A DNA stretch of 64,000 nucleotides from Engraulis encrasicolus. Taxonomy: Eukaryota > Chordata > Actinopteri > Clupeiformes > Engraulidae. The notes under the pieces are model-generated. The model ran no database searches and had not been told where the DNA came from. It was given only the letters and a program-made list of their open reading frames with translations. Each line of letters begins with the position of its first letter. Positions within the stretch are counted from its first letter, which is position 1. Shown here piece by piece: positions 42,856-54,800 of this stretch. A program made the translations under genes and the position numbers. Location: positions 26,898,002 to 26,962,001 of the forward strand of contig NC_085872.1 in assembly GCF_034702125.1 (NCBI RefSeq), read 5' to 3'.

Positions 42856-45800
42856 TGCTGCTGGTGTACTTGACAGACCTTTTTTAATATTTATTTTCTT
42901 CAAAATGCTACTATTACCATGTCAGAACGCTATAAAGGACTTTTTTTTAGGAAAAGCACAAAAGCACAACAAATACCTCTTAATGTATGTCCTCTACAAG
43001 TCTTCTGTTGTCCAGTCTTGCACTTTAAATGTCTGTATGAGCACTGTCTATGTCCATACTGTCTTAAGTCCATGTATAAGTACTGTCTATGTCTATACTG
43101 TCTATGTCCTTACCTAGATTAGTCTATGTCTGTATGGGAAAGCAAGAAATGTAATTTCAAATTCTTTGTATGACCAGTGCATGTAAAGAAATTGACAATA
43201 AAACCTACCTACTTGACTAATAACCATATATATATCAAGGACATAGTCTAATTACAACATTACAAGGTTGAAACATGCATCAAACACCACTATTCCTGGT
43301 CATTTTAATGCAATTTTAAAGCCTGAGTCAATTTCAGGGCCCGGCGGCGGCCATCTTGAAAATGAGGCCTTTCCTGAAGTCAGATTTTGGCAGATTTTTA
43401 GTATGTTGTTAAGTACATCTGATAGTACTGTAAACCACTGAGAAACCTTTTGTTAGAATTTTTTTGGGGTTAAGTCATAAATGCACTTGACTATGGTGCT
43501 TGTGCAGAAAACACCAGCAACTTTGGTAACACTTTATAATTATGGATGCATAATAAGCATTCTAAATAACTAATGATGAGCATTAACAAATGCTTGCAAA
43601 TGAGTGGGAAATTATATTTTTATATATCAAACATTTACCATTTTTTTGTAAATTAATAAAGGTTTGTAAAATCTTGAACCTATCATTTGTAGATATTTCA
43701 CAAAGTATTAATAAAATGTAAATAGTTTTAATTAGATAAGTAGATATTTTAGTTTGTTTTGTTTATCATTAGTTCATTTACTACAATAACGTAATTACTG
43801 CCAGTAGGCCTACTGTAATAATTTGGGCCCATTTGAAACGTAATAATACCAATAACGTAACAAGTTGCCAATAATGTAATAATATTTCTCTACCAATAAG
43901 GTAATAACATTCTGCTGATAACGTAATGAGGTAATTGGCAGGTCATTACTTTATTTGCCTTACAATCACTTTTTTGATTTTTTAAATCGGGCCAGCTCCC
44001 CTCGAGCAGAGAACCAGAGGGAAGCGCATTTGGGAATGTTTAATGTACTGGGGTGTTACTGTGTACATGTTGTACTCACAATGTTGGGGTGGATGGGTTA
44101 TTTTATGTTTGTAGGAGTTTGCCACCATTGTTATAGAAACTAACGTAATGAGAGTGACTTGGAGCTGAAGTACGTTTCCGACAAGATTGGCGCAATTTCT
44201 ATTTTTCTTAATAGGGCAACATTTTACACAAGACTTTCACCGTTAGTATTTCCTCATATTGTGTAAGCTGAAACATGTGTCTGGTGTATAAGTTCAGTGT
44301 CATAGATTTTTATTTTTTTTTAACTTTTCTATGGGATTTTCAATAGGATCGCCGTAGGATTAGGAACGCCCGCTAGAATCGCTGTTTTCCACTTTCCCTC
44401 CCTAGAGTATGTTGTTGTCAAAAAGAAGGGAATTTGCAATGCATCGTTTCACTGATTCTTGAGAAAGCGGCTAAAACATGTCTCTGCAATAAACTGCCAA
44501 TTCTGTTGAAAATAAACTTCATTTTCATGAACAAAATGAATCCAGGTAAAGACCCAGGGGTCTGTTACACAAATGTACAGTCGTTTTAAATATTTAAGTG
44601 TAATTTTATTACTTTTCATGGCTATAAAGCTGCCCACACCCTGTAAAAACAGCTGTCCCAAGGACAGACATCATCATTTCAATTGACTTAAAATGTAAAA
44701 ATCACTGATATTATTGAATAATATCACCATGATGTGAAAGTCCATATTGAAGTGGTTCTGCAGATATGCACATAGTGCGTGTAAAACAATATTTACTATT
44801 ATTTTCTGATTGCTCAAAGTGTGTCCAGCATATTGGTCACCACCGTCAGATTTTTTTTAAAAAGACAATAAAATCAGGGATGGACAAGGTCATTGTCATT
44901 ACTTAGGACCCCTTTTCAAACCTTCAGCTCTACTGAATACTTCACCATCTCTGAAGCTCCTGTAAATTTACTAATTTCTCCTCAATTTGTTAATTTGTTT
45001 GGACACTGGTACTGTCCCAACCATAAACTGTCAACACCGTCGGGGGTTTTAATAGTATTATGTTACATTAATGTTAATTATATATACTTTTTCAGAAGCG
45101 GCATGAAGCCCCTAAGAAACAGAGCGAAAAAGAAGTGGCTAATGTGAGCAAAAAATGCACAATATGTAAAAGAGTGTTTTTTGTCTCACACCGTCAGATG
45201 TCACCACCGTCAGATTTTGTTCCGCTCATCATCTTGTTCCATATTTTACTAAATTGTACTGGTTAATGAAACATTACCAGACATGTTAGTAATAATTGTG
45301 AGCCAAACTTATACTCTAGCCTCCACTGAGGTGCATTTGGAGGGTTTTTTGTCACAAAACCTGACGGTGGTGACATCTGATGTAGTTCACAAAAAAGCAT
45401 GTGTTTTACATGTTTTTGACAAGTTTTAAGAATATGCTTCCAATAAGTATCTACAATTATGTTGAATTGTAAAAGTAATTCACTTAAATACAGTAAACAT
45501 GTTTTTTTTTTACTTCTAATTCTGTCTGACGCCGGTGACAAAACCAAGAAAGAGGCCATTTTCTGAAAAATATAAAACATGGGGAGCTTGGCCAATACAT
45601 TCACTGCACAGCCAAGACCTTAATCTATGATAATACCAGGGCTTGAAAACGAAATTATTTTTCAAACGTTCCGTTCCGAACGGTTCAGGCAAGTTTCAAT
45701 TTAACGTTTTCGTTCTTGCAATCGTTCCCCCACAAAAATATCGTTCCTGAACCGGTTCGGAACGAAAAATAACGTTCGTTCTTAACGTTCCTGCAGTGTT

Positions 45801-48800
45801 TAACGGCCATATTAAGTCTATTTTCGTGGACTTTATCTTAGAATAGACATACTCATTATTTCCCCTTGATTTACACAGCTATTCTCAAAAATAATAACAC
45901 ACCCAAAAACACTCAGATGGGCTATCCATCCTGACAGATTTAACCTATGCCTATAATTCTTATCAACAGTAGCCTATGCCAGCGTGGAAATGTTGATTAG
46001 GGAAGCACAATACAGAATAGCGCAGGTGACGTTAGCATAATAAGAGGTGTCGATAGGCATGGATTTCAGTTCTTGCCTAGCTCTATTTAATAGGCCATGA
46101 TGAGGTTTGCAGCAAGTGAAACATGTAAGTAGAAGGGACACAAGCTTGCTCCACAAAAAAATCCCAAACTGTTTTGAGATGTGCACGATGCAAGGGGTCA
46201 CAAGAGAAGGGACAGGTTGCATAGTCTAAAACCTCGGATATGCTCTCAGATATCGGCTACCAACCATTCCAGCGCAAGTCCATCACCACAAAACCGGAGA
46301 CCTTTTGTAGCCTAACAGACAAGCGTCACAAAATAGTAAGAGTTTCCACGTAGGCTACTCCAGATCCCCATCAGCCCAGCCCTCTGCACGACAGAAGAGA
46401 ATAATAACTTAAACAACAATAAATGCGCTGTCTTTCTCTATCCCTGCTTGTTGTCACACGGGACTTTGTTATTCGTGATGACAGCCAGGAAATATTGCGC
46501 AATACTGAAGAAACCATCGAAACATTGAGTGGGCCAGCTAGCGCCAGTTCATCTGCCACGAATGACTTTATCCCGCATTGACCACAACAACAGATAAATA
46601 AGACGTCCTTGATTACAGCACATAAAACACCAGCTCTCACCTCCCTTCTCTACAACCGACAGTGGGATATGCTGCGCACAACAAAAGCACCTCAGTAACT
46701 TTACGACAACATATTTGCCATAACCGCATTGAACATCGAGGCACTCGGCGGTGCCATTACAAGTAGTAAGCTAAACATGACTTACCCACCAGTTGCCTCT
46801 CGAGAGCACTCTGCGAATTAGGTTCAACAAAAATGCCTATCCAATTCCTTTGCAAATCATAGATTGTATGGTCCAAATACCCTGTAGGGATCCCAACACC
46901 GACCTCAGGACATGTTCTCTTTTGCTCTCCATTGTGTCAATATAAAACTCTGTAGGCTACTGTCCGTGAATGAGACTGAAGAAAAGCGCGGGTAAAGTGT
47001 CATCTCTCTTACAAAAACTTATTTGATATTGGTGGTCAACAACTTTAGGGCGGGTTTATTAGAGCCAACTTCCAATCACCACGAGAAAGCCAGGAGAAGC
47101 ACATCCGTAAAATTTACCCAGGAAGTTTCTCCATACAATGCAGAGCATTACAGCCGCACTCTGATTGGCCAATGCTCCTCAATATTTTATCAATCGGCTG
47201 CAAGAGCTCAGGTGAAGCAAAATGCTGTTGCCGTAGGCTATGCATGCATCCCCTCATACACGTCAGTAGCCGAACTAAAAGACTGCTGGTCGCCATGGTT
47301 AGGCTACTCCTCAAACAAAATCGTGCACTTAAAAAGCTTTTAATTAAATGTAGCTAGTTCATACTTGAACATTAAAATTTGCCAACATGTTTCGGCCAAA
47401 CATTGGCCTTCATCAGGGCTTTAGTTGTATTTCTAAAGCCCTGATGAAGGCCAATGTTTGGCCGAAACATGTTGGCAAATTTTAATGTTCAAGTATGAAC
47501 TAGCTACATTTAATTAAAAGCTTTTTAATGAAGACGAAGAGTGCCTTGGATTTCATCATACATCTCTAAGTTACGTCTAACCAAAGAGCACCTTCGCACT
47601 ACAAAACAGAACGCCGAAGCCCTCTGACCTACGCCTTTGTTTAAAATCGTGCACTTGTATGAAATATAGAGAACGAAAAAAAAAACGTTATTAACCGGTT
47701 TGTGGATTTCAGAATAACGTTTTTGTTCCGGAACACTTGAAGACCATTTCGTTTCCGTTTCCGTTTCCGTTCCTTGTAAAATTCCATAAAATTTCGTTCG
47801 TTTTCGGTTTTCGTTTTCGTTCCTTGAACCGGTTCGGAGGCCTGGATAATACACCTCTATATTTTGGATTTGAACAACTTAAAACCTGTTTATGCCACAT
47901 TTTCAATAATCTCGGCCTACTTCCTACAGTATCTAACAAATGAAGAAAAAACACATGCACAAGCATACTGTGCACACAGAAAAATAAAGTGTTTATGCTA
48001 GATGTCATTGACTTGAGAGGGCTATTTATTTAGCTAAATGTAGGTAATAATTAGGTAACTTTCACCACCTTCAGATTACTGTCACCGCCGTCAGTTCTTA
48101 AGTCACCACCGTAAGAAGGAGTTTTGGACATTTTAAATGAATGTGCTTACAACATTTTCCTTTGGAGTTGTTGAATTATCAAAGTAGTAGCAAATTTAAG
48201 CCTACACGAATATTTGTGAAATTACAAAAAAATGTTTGATCTATTTAGGCATCAAGTAAGCATTGTCTGACAGCACATATTTTTAAATTAGAACACATGA
48301 AGCAGTATTAAAATAGAATGTAAGTGAATTTTCAACATTTAAAGGCGTATGTGTGAACCAAAAAACACACACAATCACTTAAAAACTCCAGATACATATG
48401 CAACCAAATCAATACACTTTTTATTGCTTTTAATTGTGTCTGACGGTGTTGACAAAAAACAAGGTATGATCGGAGAAAAACTTGATTTCTGAAAAAAAAA
48501 TCAAAATGGGGAGATTGGCCTTGTGCATTTCTGAAAAGTTAAGACCTTTGTTTAAGAGGATACACCATATTATTTTGTAATTCACTTCGTTTTTTTCTTT
48601 CAAGATTACAACCTGTTTTAGCCACTTTCTCAAGAATCAGTGGTTTAACTCACCGAAGACCCATCTGACCATGTATAGCCAACAGTAGGGTCCTGAGCAC
48701 TGTAACCAATCCATCCCTCCCTTTGAAGCCAGTAGTGAGGTGGCATATGCCAGGGGTCAGGTTCCCCATGCCAGTGGTCAAGGTCCCGATACCAGGGGTA

Positions 48801-51800
48801 AATTGGAGGTATACGAGCAGGTTTAAGAAGTTCTCTAGGAAATCAGAACATGTTATTCCATGTGATCAATTGCAATATATGGCAACAAGTATCGAGTGTT
48901 ATTTCAACCAAAAACTGGGGGAAAAATGTATATCAGGCTTACCCTTCTGCATCACTATGAACACTCATTAGATCACCACCTATAGATCTACAGTATTCCA
49001 AAGCTTCTGACCAGCTCCTCTGTTCTCGAGACGGCATTTCAAAGAACTTTGAAAAAAGACAAGTCATGTAGAGTAAGACACACCTTAAAGGATTTCACAA
49101 GAAACTATTAGTGTACTAAAAACATGAATGAACCTTGAAACAGAATGGCCTGTCCCCCAGCGGGCTCCAGCCCACTGCACATCTCGGGGCGGGTGAGGTG
49201 GTAGGGGCAGGAGTGGTGACTACTCCCTCAGCCTGATGTCTGCAGATGTATTTCTCCTTGTTGGAGCAGCTCAGTACATCCCACAGCCCTGCCAGAGTGC
49301 CAGTGGTCATAGCCACACAGCCCTGTTTCTGGCCTGTTTTTTTAACAGAGAACGATTCTGTTGTAATGCTGATTTGATGAAAGATAATTTGGATTCAACT
49401 TTATCAGAGAAGAACACTCACCTGGCATACGAGCATTCCAATGAGTGTAAGGGACTTTCGGGGTGTTGGTCCATTCAAAAACAGAAAGGTTTCTTTGGTT
49501 GTTCAGCCCTATCCAGAAGTGCTTCTCAGGTCTGGCTCCAACCATGCTGATAAGAAATGCATTCTCTAATCTAAAACCAAAAAAATAAATGGTTAATAAT
49601 TATTTTTAAGAGATTGTCTTAAGTATTGCTGAGTGGCCCAGTCATAAACAGATGTGTTAGCTAATAGATACAATGTTGGATAAGTTATTCTTATCATCGC
49701 TACCTATTGTATTCTTTTCAATCATCAATATCCCAGTAGTTTACTGTTTGTGAAGACTGATAAACAAATAATCTGCAGTCTGTTATTTGTGATTAGCCTT
49801 TCTAACACTATGTAGCCTCTTACTGCAGCAGGGGTCGCCGGCGACCCTATTCACTTGCTGAAAATGCTTGACTACATCATAACGACATTGCTATGACATT
49901 ACAGAGAGCCATAGTGCTGCGCTAAGGGGTAAATACAGGGTTATCAAATATTTGAGTGTTTTGTTTTACCCAATATCTGTTTCTGCCACTGTTATTACCT
50001 GTCTGGCAAATCAACCAAGTGTGCTCCGCTGTCTTGACAACTGTCTTTTGCTTCATCAAATGTTTTTGTGGTCGGGCCGACAAAGTAACAATTGTAGCCA
50101 TGCCTAGTCCACCCCTAGAGTGGTTGAAAGGAAGTGGGATTAAAAGAAAAATAGATTAACAGGAGAAGAAGAGGGGAACAAGAAATTATTCTGGGGAGGG
50201 CTGGATGACCTGGGTCTCCTACAGGTTGCCGTAGGCACCTACATAAAGCTAACTTCATGACAAATCAACATATCCAGAGGCATAATTTGAGATAGAAATG
50301 AATGTTAATCTGGTCCTGATTCTGGGAATAAACCCATTTGTCAGTCATATGGTGGGTGCAGACATCTGACAGCACATGAAGTCTTAATAAAAAAAGCAAA
50401 ATATTCTTGGATTGGTACTAATAGATCCAGACTTCAACATTTAAATAATTATAATAATAATAATTTAAAAATAGCTTCAAACAGATCTGTGCCCGTACTC
50501 AAACCACCATTGATCTTTTTTCTGGTATTCTGATAAAATGGCTAATGAGCAAGATTCCTGAAAACAATGTGTTTTTTGTGTTCCATGATCTATGGTTGAC
50601 TGAATGAATGTCTACTGCAGGGGTGGGCAATTATTTTGGCCCAAGGGCCACCTTGGGTGTAGAATAATGACAGAAGGGTCAGATATCGCTGGCAATTTGC
50701 CCTGGTCAATAATAAGACAAAGGGTACGCTGACATGACTTGTATTGTATGTATTGAGATGTAGCCTAGTGTATGTGCCACATTAGGGCGCGATCACACCG
50801 GACGCGGGTTTCTGCCTACAATCCGCGATGCGCATCCAGCTGATTAATCAGAAGTGACCACACCAAGCGCGGATCCACTGCCTATTCGAATGCGGTGACT
50901 AGGCAACGTAACGACAACTGTCACTCGCAACGTAGCCTAATCGATGGTGTTGTGTCATTAAATTATGTGAAAACATACACAAAATGCTTTGTCCATTCAT
51001 CTATGTAAAATGAATAGAAGACGAGCTCTTTCCTTGCTCTCCTAACGTTGGATAGGGAATCTGATATGAATGTTGATAACGGTCTCCTATCGAACATCTG
51101 GAAATCCGCCGCGGGTTTTCCGCCTTGAGTTGAACTTTTTTCAACTCGATCCGCCCGGCGCGGAGAGGCGGAGAATCGGCAACCCGCCTTGCGCTGATAT
51201 CAGACGCGTAATCCGCTCATTTTCATTGACAAACAATAGAATACATCCGCCTCCTACTGTAAAATCTGCGTTCTATGTGATCGCGCCCTTATTCTTAACT
51301 TTGAAAGACCCCTGTTTTAGGTAGCCATTTTAAGAATGACGAGTGACCGTATGAATTGTATTTAAAAGCTGTCTTTCCTGTAAAGGCCCTGTGGAATTGT
51401 CTCAGTGGGCCGCATGTGGCCCCCAGGCCTGGGTTTGCCCACTTCTGGTCTACTGCAAAGATTGGCAATCATTCAACACTTGCCACACGATTAATCCCAA
51501 CCTGTAGGGAGACCTATTTGTTCATCCTTCAAAATGAGAAGTGGACTCACAGCTTTGCAGCCAATGTTGTTATGCTCCATTGCCGATGATGATGCAGAGT
51601 CTCCAGCTTTTTTACAGATCAACCCATTTTGCTCTTCACAACTTGCATCTCCCCATTTCCCATCCTGATGACATCACAACAATGTTATTATACAGAAACC
51701 TTTGGTGATTGCTCACTTTACAGTGACACAATACACGATTAAAAGTGACATATGGGTCATTTCACGTGAAATCAGACACTTTGGGACCCGACCGACCCGG

Positions 51801-54800
51801 ATTTCAATCATACTTGGTGTGCCTTTTCAGTAGCAAGGTAGCACCCCAGAACTGCATTGGTTTGAATCTGACACTAATATTAAGGGAGAAACAGACTAGG
51901 AAAGGTTCACATGTGAGGGTAGGACACTATACATTCAGCCTTGAATATATCAGTCAGTGTTAGTCACAAAAAGATGCCTGTGGTGTTGTTTGAAAGCCCT
52001 TTTCTGGCTCTACATATTACACAATCACCTTGGAATACAACTACTCTCAGAATATGAATTATGATACATTGAAAAATTAAAAATTGAATATCTAAAAAAC
52101 CTATATTTTAAAATGGCCAGTTCCTTGTCCAAACGTAGCCGGCAATGTCATGAGCAGCACCTAAAATGCTGGTGTTCGGTTTGTTATTCATTTCGGAGAG
52201 AATTTGACTCACAAATATGGCGTCATACAGACCACTTACTAATAATATGGTAATACCATAGTAGCATCACATGACAAAACAAAAACAAAACAAAAATGGT
52301 CAGTGTCCATGGTCCCAGGTTTCAGAAACTAAGGCAGATGTCCATTTATACACACCAAATGATGATATGTGAATGTTTGAACATTCCTTCTCTGTGTACC
52401 TGTGCCATCTTCCCTTTACCGTACTTTAAAGAGATAATCAATGGCTACACTCTCATTTTGTACTCTACCAGTGCATTTGAAGCAGCAGCTGTGTCTTTTG
52501 TAGATAATGTATAAGTACGTCCCGTTGCAGTTACAGGTTCCACTACCAGAAGCACATCCTGATGATCCATGACAAGTCTATCTGGTCTGAAGGGAAAAGC
52601 GAAGGATGGAGATGGCCCATGAGGATGCAGGAAGTTCAGTTTCACCTCTCCAGTGCTCGGCATACATTCCTCAGCACATGCTAGCCACCAGTTGCCATCA
52701 TATACAGCTACAACATACCCTTTGATGCTTGAAAATGTAACGCATTCCTTTACTGAGCTCACTCTTTCAACTCTGCCTTCTCTGAATGCTGAAAATGGCC
52801 TAATGTCCATTGACAATGGGCAGAAGCTGTGTAGTTTTTGAGTACCTGGAATAGTTCTTGCAGATTCAAACCTTTTCAACAGGTTCTCAGCTTCATGATG
52901 GTACATCTCTGTTGTGGCAAACTGGCAATGGATGTTCTTGACATTATCCTTGACTGACTCCCTTGAACCAGGAACGTTTTTAAAACTATATTTCACTGGA
53001 ACAACCATTGCAGGCCACAATCCATCCATTTGTATGCTACTACCAAGATCAGTTGAAACTGGGGAAAAAAATATGTTTTGTTGTTATTTCAGACTGCAAC
53101 ATTCATGATACAATTGCTGTACATCTGTTTCAGAAGCTCCTAATTCAGTTCCTCAGTGACACTTCATCAATGACAGAACGTCCAAAGAAGATCCTATATT
53201 TTTTCTGATGGCTGTGCTGCACAATATAAGAACCTTAAAAACACAACAAATTTGTGCCACCACGAGGCAGATTTTCACATACCTGCAGAGTGGCACTTTT
53301 TTGCCACATCACATGGCAAAGGTCCATGTGATGGCGTTGGAGGGACAGTTAAATGGCTTGCTGCACGAGCAAGTCTGCAACGTCCTATTGACAATTAAAT
53401 TGTAAAGCCATACCAACTGTTTGAATTTGTCAAGGATAATGTCAAGAACATCCATTGCCAGTTTGCCACAACAGAGATGTGCCATCATGAAGCTGAGAAC
53501 CTGTTGAAAAGGTTTGAATCTGCAAGAACTATTCCAGGTACTCAAAAACTACACAGCTTCTGCCCATTGTCAATGGACACAGTGGAAGTTAGGCCATTTT
53601 CAGCATTCAGAGAAGGCAGAGTTGAAAGAGTGAGCTCAGTAAAGGAATTTGTTACATTTTCAAGCATCAAAGGGTATGTTGTAGCTGTATATGATGGCAA
53701 CTGGTGGCTAGCATGTGCTGAGGAATGTATGCCGAGCACTGGAGAGGTGAAACTGAACTTCCTGCATCCTCATGGGCCATCTCCATCCTTCACTTTTCCC
53801 TTCAGACCAGATAGACATGTCATGGATCATCAGGATGTGCTTCTGGTAGTGGAACCTGTAACTGCAACGGGACGTACTTATACATTATCTACAAAAGACA
53901 CAGCTGCTGCTTCAAATGCACTGGTAGAGTACAAAATGAGAGTGTAGCCATTGATTATCTCTTTAAAGTACAGTAAAGGGAAGATGGCACAGGTACACAG
54001 AGAAGGAATGTTCAAACATTCACATATCATCATTTGGTGTGTATAAATGGACATCTGCCTTAGTTTCTGAAACCTGGGACCATGGACACTGACCATTTTT
54101 GTTTTGTTTTTGTTTTGTCATGTGATGCTACTATGGTATTACCATATTATTAGTAAGTGGTCTGTATGACGCCATATTTGTGAGTCAAATTCTCTCTGAA
54201 ATGAATAACAAACCGAACACCAGCATTTTAGGTGCTGCTCATGACATTGCCGGCTACGTTTGGACAAGGAACTGGCCATTTTAAAATATAGGTTTTTTAG
54301 ATATTCAATTTTTAATTTTTCAATTTATCATAATTCATATTCTGAGAGTAGTTATATTCCAAGGTGATTGTGTAATATGTAGAGCCAGAAAAGAGCTTTC
54401 AAACAACACCACAGGCATCTTTTTGTGACTAACACTGACTGATATATTCAAGGCTGAATGTATAGTGTCCTACCCTCACATGTGAACCTTTCCTAGTCTG
54501 TTTCTCCCTTAATATTAGTGTCAGATTCAAACCAATGCAGTTCTGGGGTGCTACCTTGCTACTGAAAAGGCACACCAAGTATGATTGAAATCCGGGTCGG
54601 TCGGGTCCCAAAGTGTCTGATTTCACGTGAAATGACCCATATTGAAACTGTTTTGCTGGGAATAAAAGCAGAGTGCAAATAAACATAGCCATGTGTGTAC
54701 TTGTGAAATTGGCAAGATGATCAAGCTGGATGGGATTCAGAGAATGTTAGGGTTTCATCAGTCATCAAACATCCTCTTACCTTTCCCCCCATGAGGACAC

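Larger units (their letters stand above)
37222..43500. mobile_element. Foldback element (family B) with nested insertions, in intron 14
   Basis: The left arm (about 37222-37770) is the reverse complement of two blocks on the right: 43206-43500 (outer) and 40980-41230 (inner). The outer arms include GGCCATCTTGAAAATGAGG and GTTTACAGTACTATCAGATG. The break in the right arm is an L2 LINE (41231-43203). The centre holds a decayed LINE, a TRIM and a TTAA palindrome. Related to family A at 1-2986 and 59162-64000. Confidence 0.8.
44449..48643. mobile_element. Possible large element with CACCACCGTCAGA motifs, split by an hAT insertion
   Basis: CACTGATTCTTGAGAAAG at 44449 recurs inverted at about 48622-48645, just inside the exon 14 donor. 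Between them lie about nine degenerate TCACCACCGTCAGA motifs in both orientations (for example 44841, 45189, 45361, 48061). An hAT element (45637-47844) sits in the middle. Confidence 0.45.
51750..54642. mobile_element. Palindromic transposon of 2.9 kb filling intron 8
   Basis: Arms of about 1.2 kb (51750-52955 and 53429-54642) are near-identical inverted copies around a 473-bp unique centre. Termini ATATGGGTCATTTCACGTGA are perfect inverted repeats. The arms carry both orientations of the 3' part of a transposon reading frame. I cannot assign a superfamily. Confidence 0.88.

Noticed and set aside
42551..42903. Cys-Val and Thr-His repeat proteins
   Set aside because: Translation of (CA)n tracts in the LINE 3' region; no stop-free selection signal beyond the repeat.
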